NCBI GenBank assembly: GCA_946965045.2
Contig: OX337235.1
Span: forward strand, 3,667,928 to 3,731,927
Origin: Epithemia pelagica
Taxonomy: Eukaryota > Bacillariophyta > Bacillariophyceae > Surirellales > Surirellaceae
Reading direction: 5' to 3'
Length of the DNA stretch: 64,000 nucleotides
Position numbers and translations under genes: made by a program. The notes under the pieces were generated by a model. That model was not told the origin of the DNA. It was given only the letters and a program-made list of their open reading frames with translations, and ran no database searches. Each line of letters opens with the position of its first letter. Within the stretch, counting starts at the first letter, position 1. Shown here in pieces: positions 49,201 through 59,920 of this stretch.

Positions 49201-49695
49201 TCGAATATACTGCCGCAAGCCTTGCATGGTGTTTGGTGACAGCGTGGATCGGACCACACTAAAGCCGTGCTGGATATGATGGTGATAATAGGACTGGTCC
49301 GGATCCATGCTGCTGGAACGGTCGTTCGTCGTTGTTGGCATTGGCATTGGTGTGGGCGGCGGCGGCAAGTACAAGTCGGCCGGATTGTGGGTGGACAGTT
49401 CGTCGGCGGTACAGGTGCGAGCATAATAGGTACATTCGTCCGCTTGTCGATCTTCGGTCCACCAGGCATCCCGCACTTGGGGTTCCCAATACTGTGTGGC
49501 GACATGATGCATCCACGCCGTGACGGCCACTGCCACCAAACTGCCCCACACAACGACAGTGAAAACTCGCCAGGCCAACCAGGTAGCGGTAGTCGTAGTG
49601 GTGGTGGTGGTGGTTTTGTGACTGTTGTGGTTGGAAGGAGACGCAGTCGTCGTTGTGGCCGTGGCGGCGGTTGGAGCCGACGGTTCGACCAACAT
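46252..49695 (-). CDS. Membrane-anchored Fe(II)/2-oxoglutarate dioxygenase-like protein with C-terminal Tudor-like region (three exons)
   Basis: Proposed exons 49070-49695, 48280-48763 and 46252-48165, giving about 1007 residues. Exon 1 has a Thr-rich cytosolic N terminus and one membrane span WRVFTVVVWGSLVAVAVTAW, then HGFSVVRSTLSPNTMQGLRQ. Exon 2 carries the phytanoyl-CoA-dioxygenase-type iron site: ATYGATDQHYHDD (His-x-Asp) and MNSFHRGSAHQDP (distal His, with the Arg that binds 2-oxoglutarate), plus YWNAGDALLMN. Exon 3 (from GHTWKDLQQASTYMQFPWNW) is long, with a second hydrophobic stretch near SMCAASALVLHVLVYTLVGG. Near the C terminus come Tudor/Agenet-like strands WLVSGSLAQVRQGKYWYMGV, RGTWLYTVKFDDGEVLDKIE and LSDIRRLV. 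The joins keep frame exactly (phase 2 and phase 0). It is the only intact gene between the two arms of mirror cluster 2. The substrate is unknown; a hydroxylase of the secretory pathway is plausible. Confidence 0.8.
48166..48279 (-). other. Intron 2 of the dioxygenase-like gene
   Basis: The donor TCGTGG|GTAAGT and acceptor AATGACAG|GGCCACACG give 114 bp. It contains stops in frame, and the join restores HDSW-GHTWKDL. Confidence 0.8.
48764..49069 (-). other. Intron 1 of the dioxygenase-like gene
   Basis: The donor GTCAC|GTACGT and acceptor ATCATGACAG|CGAATTGG give 306 bp. The join gives NHPQV-TELVTQVMGPDP in frame. The intron holds a (GT)n-rich stretch. Confidence 0.8.
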
Positions 49696-50309
49696 ATGCT
49701 CTTGTTCTGCTTCGTTTTGGAACGACTTGTCAGTGTGGTTCTCGCGTTCACGTTACAAGGCTCGTCGTTGTCGTCGTCGTCGTCTCTCTCTCTCTTCTCT
49801 TGGTTGGTGGAGGAACGATCCAATATTCGGATTGGACAAATCACACAATGGCTCTCCTTCTTCACACAGACCGACCTTCCAACACAACAGTCAAAAATTG
49901 ACGAGACACACACACACCCAAAAAAACATATTGGGGCCCGCCCCACAAAAAGGGCCACTCCGTCGTCGTATCTGTATTCTATATGGACGCGCGTGCGCTC
50001 TACATTCCAACGCTCGGCGCAAAGAATCTCGAGCGTCTCAATCACGACATTTTTAAGACCATACACTACTCCGTATCCAGTTCGATACCGCTCCATTGTG
50101 GTTCGCGTTGTGGTGCGGAGAGTTCGCATTGTGTTTGGCAAGAGCCGACCACACAAGACTCTGTTGCGGGACTCATGTCGGTCGAGATTCTTCGGGTTTT
50201 CGGTTTTTCGGCCAGGTTGGATACTCATCTCGTACTCGTCCTCTATTATTCGAGATTGGAGATGCGGTCCATTTCTCATCAGCTCTTGACTCTCGCTCTC
50301 TCCTGTCGG
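49696..50309. other. Upstream region of the dioxygenase-like gene
   Basis: No further gene was recognised. A TCGTCGTCGTC run near 49767-49783 and a CACACACA run near 49908 are simple repeats. It ends where the right arm of mirror cluster 2 begins. Confidence 0.4.
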
Positions 50310-51380
50310 GGGACGGCCACCCTTGTTCCTTCGAATGGCGCCTTTTGAGGTTGACACCTTTTACTCTGGAATTCTTCTTCCTTGTCGTCGTCATTGTCGT
50401 CATCCTTGTCATGCTCCTCGTCGAATGCCTCCTCCCCGCATTGTGTGGTTCGACCAATGGACACTGTGGACGTTCCGTGACAATAGGGACTGTCTCTCTC
50501 ATGTGTGGTCGTCCCCCTCTAGAGAGATCTCTCCAGTTCCAATCGGATCCACCACCCATTGTCATTATCAAATGCATTGCGAAACTACAACAGCACAATC
50601 GTACAACCGCATCCGGGATTCTTCCATGACGTTGGACGCTTGTTCGTCGCTAAATGTCGGTGCTTCTTGTCACAAAACGACACTTGCGCGCGCGCAAGGG
50701 TCCAGTGTGTCCTGTGCATTGCATGTTCGCTGGGGGGCACCACGACGGACCGTACGAATCGGACATAAACGTTCCGGGCAAGGAAACGGACGTGAGCGAC
50801 AGTACCACGAGAGAACGACCGTCCAGCTGGACTCCGAGGCATGGCACACGAGTACATGGAACGTCGAGAATCTCCCAACTACGACCGACACACGTGTCCT
50901 GTCCAAATCCACTCCCCCGACCTGTGCCGTGTTGTCGCTTGGTAGTTTCGTTGGGAAACTCAACAACAAGACAGACTGTGAGGCCTTTCTGGCATGGTTC
51001 GAACACGACACTACTACAGTACTCGACAAGTCGCATGCGCAACCACCACAAACGGATGACGGAACCGAATCGCATCAATTCGAACATTCTTTTGGTTTGG
51101 GAGTCGTGTGAGGCTACCAGAACGTGGTTGTCAGTCTCGCCGTGAGGAGTTTGTTTTCGATATCCAAACACCTCCACGGTGGTATTCCGAATTCATAGAA
51201 TATAAGTGGTTTTGTGGGACTGTTGCGGTCCATATCTGTCTCGCGACGATCGCTCGTGTTTCGATCCATCCATTTCGTCAAGTCAGTCGTGCTTCCAGTC
51301 CGCATCACAGGAGCAAACAAATCACGAACCTGTCACAAAACTACAGTGTCGATCCTCATAAATTCTGCAGTCACCGTTTG
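50310..51380 (+). pseudogene. DCG-motif fragment, copy 2 (upstream of Kelch 7)
   Basis: The open frame 50323-51111 ends with SLGSFVGKLNNKTDCEAFLA then WFEHDTTTVLDKSHAQPPQ. The DCG of copy 1 is DCE here. The surrounding DNA is the inverse of 44215-45290. Catalytic competence is unlikely. Confidence 0.3.
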
Positions 51381-51385
51381 GAACC

Positions 51386-52624
51386 ATGAGCTTGACACTG
51401 AAAGAGCAAGCATGGCAGTCGGGCCTTGTCCTTTTGGACGAGAGAGCAGAATGGAATGAAACCGATTGGCCTCCGCTTCTGGGAGGATGGCGTGGCGATC
51501 ATGCGTCAGTCGTACTGGATCATCCCGATCAGGACAACAACAACAATGGACAGACGGTCGTGGTGTTGGGAGGAAGACAACCACACAAAGGCTTTGTCAA
51601 CTCTGTTTTGTTATTGAACTTGGCAGAATCATACAAGCAGTGGCGAGAAGGACCGCCTTTGAACCAGGAACGTGAAAGACATGCGGCTGTTGTGTGTAAT
51701 GGAGGCATCTACGTGATGGGAGGACTCAATAACTTCTGTTCGTTGTTGGATTGTATCGAGCGGATTGATGTTATTGATTTGGCACAATCATCTTTAACAA
51801 CATCAAGCACCTCAAAAAAGAATCATTGGACGACATTGACTACTAGGTTATCAACGGAACAATGGGGATGTTGTGCCGTTGCGGTTCACAATCGGTATAT
51901 CGTGGTAATGGGTGGACGCAACCGGCAGAGATTGTCTTCAGTGGATATTATTGACACCAGCAACCATACTGTGATTGCGGGACCAGGCATGACTGTTCCA
52001 CGAGTATGGTGTGCCAGTGCGGTCATTGGTCACCGCATCTTTGTTGTTGGAGGCTTCAACGAGGACGGCAAACTTGACTCGGTGGAGTATTTGGACTTTG
52101 CAAAGCCCTGCTACAATGAGGAGAGAAACGGCTCTCTGTCTACATTCATTTCCTCCTTGTCTGGCTGGACGACTCACTCTGATCTGGTACTTTCCAACCC
52201 ACGATATTCTTGTGCAGTGGTTGCCGTTGGATCTTGTCTGGTGGTGACGGAAAACAATCGAACCGTGCAAGTCCTGGATACGAAGCGCAACCGCGTGTGG
52301 AATCTCCCACCATTAGAAAATCGCCATGACGACGGCAGTATGGTGACTGTTGGCAATCAAGTTGCCCTGATAGGGGGAATGGACAATCCTTCCTGTGCGA
52401 CATATTCATTAGTCGACAGGAATACGTGGTGTTTTCGTCGACTCTGTGAGCAGCCTCGGAATGTACGGTATCAGTGTCATGAAAGATTGGGGAACGGAGA
52501 CGTCAATACTACATCCTGCACCATCTCGTCGTCGACTCTTAAACGATTGAGGACCCTAGATTATCCTGATTGTGACCAAGGGGAGGATGACACTGGAAAT
52601 GTACAACAGGTTGCACGACCATGA
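51386..52624 (+). CDS. Kelch-repeat protein 7
   Basis: 412 residues starting MSLTLKEQAWQSGLVLLDER. Blade signatures are TVVVLGGRQPH, AVVCNGGIYVMGGLNN, RYIVVMGGRNR, HRIFVVGGFNEDG, SCLVVTENNR and NQVALIGGMDNPSCATYS with NTWCFRRLCEQPRN. Its C-terminal tail SSSTLKRLRTLDYPDCDQGE with DDTGNVQQVARP is the same as in Kelch 8 and 9. It is the mirror partner of Kelch 6 with an intact tail. Confidence 0.92.
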   Translation: MSLTLKEQAWQSGLVLLDERAEWNETDWPPLLGGWRGDHASVVLDHPDQDNNNNGQTVVVLGGRQPHKGFVNSVLLLNLAESYKQWREGPPLNQERERHAAVVCNGGIYVMGGLNNFCSLLDCIERIDVIDLAQSSLTTSSTSKKNHWTTLTTRLSTEQWGCCAVAVHNRYIVVMGGRNRQRLSSVDIIDTSNHTVIAGPGMTVPRVWCASAVIGHRIFVVGGFNEDGKLDSVEYLDFAKPCYNEERNGSLSTFISSLSGWTTHSDLVLSNPRYSCAVVAVGSCLVVTENNRTVQVLDTKRNRVWNLPPLENRHDDGSMVTVGNQVALIGGMDNPSCATYSLVDRNTWCFRRLCEQPRNVRYQCHERLGNGDVNTTSCTISSSTLKRLRTLDYPDCDQGEDDTGNVQQVARP

Positions 52625-52739
52625 GCCCGGAAACTATCTCAGGTGGTCATTATACTCTCGTACAAAAGAGGGGATCGTGCCAATACTTAATTACGTTGTG
52701 AATCATGTAAGTTAATGAAATACTTTTCAATCTCTATAC

Positions 52740-53820
52740 CTAGACTGGAGTGGCTTGCTCTGCCGGAAAAGACATTACAGTAGACGGAGATCAAAGAGCA
52801 ACTCCTTGCATGTTACATTGCATATGACCGCACATGAATAACCTTCTAAAGCCATGACGTTTGTGACAGTCGGACCCATGCGACATGGTCAGCTATCCTT
52901 GTAGTTGATAATGAGCGACCCACTAGACAAAACGGTTAGATCAACATGTTCTCTAGCAGAGCAGGAGGAACAGGACAAGAAGGTGAAGCCATGATGATCT
53001 TTGTGGACTGTGTGCCATGATTGAGAGCCATGAAGGACAATACTAAAAGGCAGGTTCCACACGTCGAGGTCGACAAGTCCCCAATGACAGAGTCTGTATT
53101 GGAACTATTTTGTGGTGGTTGGTGGAGAAGAACGAGTCATGTTGCCCTCGTGATTGAGGACATTGCTTGTTCGTGGCTGAAACCACACAGTCTGTTACCA
53201 ACAAGAGGTTGGGGCCATGTTGCAAGGGGGAAGAGGAACATGGTTCAATCTATTCCCACGTGGGATACGCGTATATCAGTTGAGCGATACTCTTCGCGCC
53301 GAGCTGTCCTTGGCCGTTGTTCAATTAATCGAACGTATGCCAAACGTCATTTGTCGCCATTGTTTTTGCAATCTGTTTCAAGTCATGGTCAATGTTCCGC
53401 TATTCGGAATTGCACTGCAGTCTCGTAACCAATGAATCATCCCATTGCCCCCCACATCGCAATTCGCGACTCGAAAGTGTCGCTATGGCGTTGACGCTCC
53501 GTTCACCAAAGCCAGAGATACCGCTTTGAGACCATTTTCGGATCTTGACAGCCTCCCAAGGGAACTTGTTCGTCTTCCTCTTGGTGTTGCTGCCTTGTCG
53601 TTGTCCGATCATTTTCACATGAACATCATGGACGGATGGAACATCATGTGAACAAAGAAGAGGAAGGTGCAGAATCTGACGGTTCCTCAGCTTTGCTGTG
53701 CGTCGTTGCAATTCATCTTTCTCGTTTCGTTGCTGGTTGATGCTGTAGAGCGCCTCGATCCAAAGAAAAGGCCCGAATAGTAGTATTAGTCATCTGTCTG
53801 TGTATATATACTTCACCATT
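52740..53820 (-). pseudogene. LRR-like remnant 2
   Basis: Inverse, shortened counterpart of remnant 1. Shared blocks include the complement of GGCAGGTTCCACACGTCGAG (near 53050), GCGACTCGAAAGTGTCGC near 53470 and the region at 53690-53780 before the next broken Kelch copy. The frame is heavily broken. Confidence 0.4.
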
Positions 53821-54109
53821 CACCACACTTGAGATGACAGCTTCGACAGTATCTGCTCTCATCGTCTCGTCTCATTTTTGTTCGAAAAAGAGGCAACAAC
53901 CAACAGTTTTGGATTGTTCATCTGCGAGTGTTGATACTTCGTCGCTTTTGAGATGACAGCAAACAGAGCATCGCGACAATGTGCTCCCCGTCATCACATC
54001 AGTTTTGTTTTTTGTGTCATGAAGTCTATGTGCGAGCCGTACGCACTACAGACATCCTTTCACCTCCACACATCACAGCAGCACACCACGACGTCGCAGA
54101 TGACCACAC

Positions 54110-54348
54110 ATGACACTGCAAGAACAAAAGCATGTCTTGTCCTTTTCGACGAGAGAGAAGAATGGAATCAAGAGAACTGGCCTCCACTTGAGGTAGGAGG
54201 GAGTTGGTCTCATACATCGGTCGAACTGAATCATCCCGATATGGTTTACGACAATGACTGTCTGTGTCTGTGTGTTCGTCCATATCTCTCAAGTTCCATC
54301 AATTTCCAGCAGTCGCTCCGCCGCATCATGGGTTCCCTCACTTGGTAG
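54110..54348 (+). pseudogene. Broken Kelch gene A (N-terminal fragment)
   Basis: Starts ATGACACTGCAAGAACAAAA like the family. A small deletion then changes frame, and the sequence continues LVLFDEREEWNQENWPPLE and SHTSVELNHPD. Nothing of blades 2-6 follows. It occupies the mirror position of Kelch 5. Confidence 0.75.
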
Positions 54349-54399
54349 ATACTTGTCCATCTCAACCTGTCGGTGCTTCGAGAGTAAAAGACACCCAGA

Positions 54400-54950
54400 A
54401 CCAGATGTTGCGAATGGTCCACAGTTTTTGTCCACGACATGGCATGCTGGGGTTCTGGGAGACACCACGATGCACAGTACTATACTCGGAAGACTCATGA
54501 TGAAAATTGCAGGATGACGAGGAATCGGAAGAAATGGACGACAACAATGACCGGACCAGTAGTACAACGACAATGACAGACAGCAACAGTCATCCGGACT
54601 GCTGAGGCATTGCACCGAGGACCAGCAGTACTAGTAGCAGGATGGAACAACAACAGGTCGAATCGAATCACAATCCATCCACGGCCTCTGCAGTGTTGTT
54701 GCTTATTCGTTGCGAACCAACAACCAAACAGACTGTGGAGCCTTTGCATTGCTGCAGTACTCTACCGCCCATTTTAAGTGGCATCCGCAACAACCACAAA
54801 CTGACTGGAACGAATCGCACCAATTCTGACATTTTTGTTCTGCAAGTCTTGTCTGAGGATACCCCAGGGGTTGTCTGTCTCGCCGTGAGGTTTCTTTCGG
54901 TATCCAAAACTATCCACGGTGGTATTTCGAATGCATAGGATGCGAAAACT
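54400..54950 (+). pseudogene. DCG-motif fragment, copy 3 (upstream of Kelch 8)
   Basis: In one frame near 54700 it reads NNQTDCGAFALLQYS followed by WHPQQPQTDWNESHQF, the cleanest form of the Q-x-x-x-x-DCG motif in the window. The frame is broken before and after. Confidence 0.35.
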
Positions 54951-55160
54951 TTTTTCGTTTGGTGGGACTATTTCGGTCACGATTCGTCTCGCGACGACAG
55001 CGACCCATCTCGTTTCGATCCATCTATTTCGTCAAGTCAGTCCTGCTTCCAGTCCGCACCCATCAGAGCAACAGCAAGCACAGCAGCAAACCGAAGAACC
55101 TCTCACAATAAAGTGATACAGTGTCGATCCTCATAAATTCTCCAGTCACCGTTTGGAACC

Positions 55161-56414
55161 ATGGTCACGACACTGAAAAAACAAGCATGGCAGTCGGGCC
55201 TTGTCCTTTTGGACGAGACAGCCGAATGGAATGAAACCGATTGGCCTCCTCTGAAGGGCAGACGGCGTTACGATCATTCGTCAGTCGTAGTGGATCATCC
55301 CGATAAGAACAACAATCACAACCACAACGGACAAACTGTCGTCGTGATGGGAGGCATCGACGAAGGTTGGCATGTTACCAATTCCGTTCTTGTATTGAAT
55401 TTAGCAAAACCGGACAAGCAGTGGCAAGAAGGACCACCCATGAACCAGAGACGCCGACGACACGCCGCTGTTGTGTGCAACAGACGCATCTACGTGATTG
55501 GAGGAGGAAACGATGAAAGTCCTTCACATTTGGGTTCTATCGAAGGGATTCATGCCAACACCTTGATACCACCATTTTCTACATCAAGCAACACACATGA
55601 GAGCCGTTGGACCACATTGAATTGTCGCTTATCAACGGGACGAGGTTTATGTTGTGCTGTTGCGGTGCACAAGCGATACATTGTGGTAATGGGAGGATAC
55701 AACAGGGGGCAGAAGTCGTATTTGTCGTCGGTCGATATTGTTGATACCAGCAATCATACTGTCATTGCGGGACCATCCATGAACGTTCGACGACAAAGGT
55801 GTGCCAGTGCAGTCATTGGTCACCGCATCTTTGTCGTTGGCGGCTGCACGCAACGAAAACACTCGGTGGAGTACTGGGACTTTCCAAAGCCTTGTTACAA
55901 TGATGAGATAAAGGAGGACACGACTGGTACAGTCCCTTCATTCTCGTCCTCTTGGACCACTCATTCTGATTTGGCGCTTTCCGACCCACATAATAGTTCT
56001 GCAGTGGTTGTTGTGGGATCTTGTCTTGTTGTCACGGGAGGATGGACTAAAGCCGTGGAAGTCTTGGATACCCACCGCAATCGCATGTGGAATCTCCCAC
56101 AATTCGAAAATCATCGTGAAGACTGCAGTATGGTGACTGTTGGCAATCAAATTGCCGTGATTAGTGGAATGGACAGTCCTACCTGTGCGACATTACCACT
56201 AATGGACAAGAATACATGGTGTTTTCGTCAACTCTTTGAGCAGCCTCGGATTGAATGGTATCATTGTCATGAAAGATCGGGCAACGGAGATGTCAATGTA
56301 ACATCCTGGACCATCTCGTCGTCGACTCTTAAACGATTGAGGACCCTAGATTATCCTGATTGTGACCAAGGGGAGGATGACACTGGAAATGTACAACAGG
56401 TTGCACGACCATGA
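55161..56414 (+). CDS. Kelch-repeat protein 8
   Basis: 417 residues starting MVTTLKKQAWQSGLVLLDET. Blade signatures are TVVVMGGIDEG, AVVCNRRIYVIGGGND, RYIVVMGGYNRGQ, HRIFVVGGCTQ, SCLVVTGGWT and NQIAVISGMDSPTCATLP with NTWCFRQLFEQPR. From about 55955 to its end and for 2.7 kb beyond, it is almost the same as Kelch 9, while the first 260 codons are clearly diverged. Confidence 0.92.
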   Translation: MVTTLKKQAWQSGLVLLDETAEWNETDWPPLKGRRRYDHSSVVVDHPDKNNNHNHNGQTVVVMGGIDEGWHVTNSVLVLNLAKPDKQWQEGPPMNQRRRRHAAVVCNRRIYVIGGGNDESPSHLGSIEGIHANTLIPPFSTSSNTHESRWTTLNCRLSTGRGLCCAVAVHKRYIVVMGGYNRGQKSYLSSVDIVDTSNHTVIAGPSMNVRRQRCASAVIGHRIFVVGGCTQRKHSVEYWDFPKPCYNDEIKEDTTGTVPSFSSSWTTHSDLALSDPHNSSAVVVVGSCLVVTGGWTKAVEVLDTHRNRMWNLPQFENHREDCSMVTVGNQIAVISGMDSPTCATLPLMDKNTWCFRQLFEQPRIEWYHCHERSGNGDVNVTSWTISSSTLKRLRTLDYPDCDQGEDDTGNVQQVARP

Positions 56415-56549
56415 GCCCGGCATCTATATCAGGTGGCCATTATACGCTCGTGCAAAAGAGGGGATCGTGTTTATCCTTAGCTCCGTTGTGAATTATATAA
56501 GTTAATGAAATGCTTTTCAAACACTATACCTAAACTGGAGTGGCTGGCT

Positions 56550-58200
56550 CTGCCGGAAAAGACATTACAATAGACGGAGATCAAAGAGCAACTCCCAGCA
56601 TGTTACATAGCATATGACCTCACACGAATTTCCTTCTGAAGCCATGACGTTTGTGACAGTCGGACCAATTCGCCATGGCCAGCTATCCTTGTTGTTTCGT
56701 CCAGAGCCACAGCGACAATGAATGTGGCTTATTCTTGGCAGATCCGGTCTTTTGTGTACACTTGAGAGTTTGATCAAGTCATGCGACAGACAACGGCGAG
56801 TACGACGAGCACGAAAACGAGGACGACTCCGAGCCATACGAAGGACGATACTATATTAGGGCAGGTTCCACACGTCCAGGTCGACAAGTCTCCAACGACG
56901 AAGTCTGTATTGGAACTATCTTGTGTTGGTTGGTTGAGACGAACGAGTCATGTTGCCCTCGTGATTGAGGACATTGCTTGTTCGTGGCTGGAAACACACA
57001 GTATGTTACCAACAAAAGAGGTTGGGGCCATGTTGCAAGGCGGAAGGTGAACATGTATGTGGTCCAACTGATTCCCACGTGGGATACGCGTATGTCAGTT
57101 GAGCTGTACTCTTCGTACCGAGCTATCCTTGGCCATTGTTCCGTATATCCAACGTATGTCAAACGTCATTTGTCTCCATGGTTTCTGTAATCTCTTTCAT
57201 ATCTTTGTGAGTCATGATTGAATATCCAACATTCATTTTCCGCCATTAGGAATTTAGCTGCAATTCCGTAGACAATGAAATCACCCCATCGTCCCCCATA
57301 CTGCAACTAGCCACTCGAAAGTGTCGCCATAATACCGTTAACGCTTCGTTCGCCAAAGCAAGAGACATGGCGTTGAGACCAACATCGGACATGCTTGCGA
57401 GCCGGAGATCAACCGTGGCCGATTGCCAAAGCCAAGCTCTGTACTCCTTCATCGGAAATCATAGGCATGGGGAGACGGAAAAAAGATGAGCATGAAATGC
57501 ATGTGCTCCCAGTCAACCAATTTGGATATGAGACAGATTCATGCAACGCCAATCGCAATTGCTCTTCATCCCATTGACCACAGCTAATGTACACCACAGT
57601 ATCATCAAGATCCGAATCGGCCTGGTCCACGATATGCCAGTTCGTGTTCTTTTGCAACATGCCTGTAATGAACGTGTGATTCCGTGATTGCCCATACGAT
57701 TCAGGTCACTAAGCAACAAGCGGACCTTGAGCTTAGCAGCGGCAGCAGCCACGACCCTCTAGAAAGCACAAGCGACTTCCGCCAGCAATGCAACCGATCC
57801 TGTCATGACTGTCTCCCAATGGAGCTTCTGTTCTTTTTCCTTTTGGTGTTGCTGCCTTGCCGTTGTCCGTCCGTTTTCACAGGAACATCATGGATGGATG
57901 GAACACTGTCGTTGGACTTTTCATGCGGTCTTTTGTGTGTTGGTGATTGTCGGTCAAGTTGATTCGCGTCGTCTTGGTTTTTCGTTTGTTCTTGTCACGC
58001 AGAAACGAAGGAGTATAGTCAAGACTAATTGCTGGAAGACAAACAAGAGGAAGGTGGAGAATCTCGTGGTTCCTAAGCTTTGGGTGCGTCGTTGCAATTC
58101 ATCGTTCTCGTTTCGTTGCTGGTTGATGTTGTAGAGCGCCTCCATCCAAGGAAAACGTCCCGAATAGTATTAGTCATTTGTAGCAACAACCAACAGCGTG
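56550..58200 (-). pseudogene. LRR-like remnant 3
   Basis: Minus-strand peptides: DTVVYISCGQWDEEQLRLAL, FFRLPMPMISDEGVQSLALA, VDLRLASMSDVGLNAMSLAL and FRVASCSMGDDGVISLSTEL. These have RNI-type LRR periodicity. They are spread over three frames with stops, so the gene is broken. A conserved basic block SRPRFRARRTRRCLSHDLIK lies near 56770-56830. Confidence 0.45.
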
Positions 58201-58378
58201 TTGGATTGTGCATCTGTCTGTGTAGATACTTCGCTTTTGAGATGAAAGCAAAAACAGAGAGCATCGACAATGCTCCAAACTGTCACGGGTTTTGTTGTTT
58301 GTGTCATGAAGTCTATGTGCGAGCCGTACGCACTACAGACACCCTTTCCGACATATCTCCACACACCACGACGTCACC

Positions 58379-58500
58379 ATGACACTGCAAGAACAAAAGT
58401 GTGCCTTTTGTCCTTTTCGAAGAATGGAATCAAGATGAGGGAGGAAGGAGTTCGTCTCGTACATCGGTCGTACTGAATCATCCCGATATGGTTTACGACA
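58379..58500 (+). pseudogene. Broken Kelch gene B
   Basis: ATGACACTGCAAGAACAAAA then GTGTGCCTTTTGTCCTTTTC and ACATCGGTCGTACTGAATCA, the family start with deletions. It is shorter than copy A at 54110. The leader (TGTGCGAGCCGTACGCACTA) is the Kelch 5 type. Confidence 0.7.
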
Positions 58501-59150
58501 ATGACTGTCTGTGTCTGTGTGTTCGTCCATATCAGTCAAGTTCCATCAATTTCCAACCATCACATGCACTTCGAGAGTAAAAGACACCTAGAACCAGATG
58601 TTGCGAATGGTCCAGCACAGTTTTTGTTCACGACATGGCATGCTGGGGTTCTGGGAGACACCACGATGCACAGTACTATACTCGGAAGACTCATGATGAA
58701 AATTGCAGGATGACGAGGAATCGGAAGAAATGGACGACAACAATGACCGGACCAGTAGTACAACGACAATGACAGACAGCAACAGTCATCCGGACTGCTG
58801 AGGCATTGCACCGAGGACCAGCAGTACTAGTAGCAGGATGGAACAACAACAGGTCGAATCGAATCACAATCCATCCACGGCCTCTGCAGTGTTGTTGCTT
58901 ATTCGTTGCGAACCAACAACCAGACAGACAGTGGAGCCTTTGCATTGCTGCAGTACTCTACCGCCCATGGCAAGTGGCATCCGCAACAACCACAAACTGA
59001 CTGGAACGAATCGCACCAATTCTGACATTGTTCTGCAAGTCTTGTCTGAGGATACCCCAGGGGTTGTCAGTCTCGCCGTGAGGTGTATTTCGGTATCCAA
59101 AACTATCCACGGTGGTATTTCGAATGCATAGGATATGCGAAAACTTTTTT
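58500..59150 (+). pseudogene. DCG-motif fragment, copy 4 (upstream of Kelch 9)
   Basis: Near-copy of 54400-54950. It has CCAACAACCAGACAGACAGT where copy 3 has the DCG codons (GACTGTGG), so the Cys is changed. It ends just before the inserted transposon. Confidence 0.35.
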
Positions 59151-59164
59151 CGTTTGGTGGGACT

Positions 59165-59732
59165 GGGTCTTTACTGAAATGTTTTTATCATAAACATAAC
59201 ATAAAACATAAACACAACGCAAATTTATGTAGGGCTCATAACCCGCTCATAACCTATTGGTTTTGTTTGAGTTTATGATTCGTCGCTTGGTTATGAGGCA
59301 TGAATTCATGCCTCATAACCGTTGTGTTCAAACATAACACAAAACACATCCGAAAAATTCTCAACGCATGCCCAGCACCGGGCATGCGCATGAAAATGGA
59401 CACGAGTTCCCCACCAGATTCATGGGACTCTCTTGTTGGAACTTTGCCGAGATGATACACTGGTACGCTGGGTATGTCACTTCCACTCAATGCTTGATGA
59501 GGAAGAAGGAAGAAGGAAGAAGAATCATCAAGCTTGACCATCACACTAGCACCTTTTTTTGATGCCAAAGAAAAGCAAGGCAAAAGCATAGAGATGCGTC
59601 GGATTGAGGGGGGAAACTTTGGAGAATTTTTGTGTTCCCGCTGTTATGTTTTATGTTTTGCTATAACGAGGCAAAAACTTTGTGTTTATGTTTTATGTTA
59701 TGTTTATGATAAAAACATTTCAGTAAAGACCC
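59165..59732. mobile_element. 568-bp inverted-repeat DNA transposon (MITE-like)
   Basis: The terminal inverted repeats 59165-59217 and 59680-59732 are perfect over 53 bp, with ends GGGTCTTTACTGAAATG. It is flanked by a 3-bp duplication ACT (59162-59164, 59733-59735). The sister site near 54970 is empty (GGTGGGACTATTTCGG), which proves insertion. The interior holds a perfect 32-bp palindrome (59289-59320, centre GAATTC) and no transposase. A 3-bp target duplication fits PIF/Harbinger- or CACTA-like elements; the ends are not CACTA. The class is inference. Confidence 0.93.
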
Positions 59733-59920
59733 ACTATATTACGGTCACGATTCGTCTCGCGACGACAGCGACCCATCTCGTTTCGATCCATCTATATTTC
59801 GTCAAGTCAGTCCTGCTTCCAGTCCACACCCATCCGCACCCATCAAGAGCAGAAAACCCACGAACCTCTCACAATACAGAGTCTCGATCCTCATTAATTC
59901 TGCAGTCAACGCTTGTAACC

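Larger units (their letters stand above)
50310..54350. repeat. Right arm of mirror cluster 2
   Basis: Inverted counterpart of 39845-45290: DCG fragment, Kelch 7, LRR-like remnant (-), broken Kelch. The match runs from TTTTGAGGTTGACACC (50345) through CCATTGGTCGAACCACACAA (complement near 50450) and the Kelch genes. Confidence 0.75.
55955..59108 (+). repeat. Near-identical tandem block, copy 1 (partner 60709-63862)
   Basis: Offset 4752-4754 bp. It includes the last ~150 codons of Kelch 8, LRR-like remnant, broken Kelch and DCG fragment. Only scattered substitutions and two 2-bp indels were noticed. Confidence 0.85.

Noticed and set aside
59534-59920. N-terminal extension of Kelch 9 (544-residue frame)
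   Set aside because: The extra codons lie in the transposon end and leader. The family start at 59921 matches all other members.
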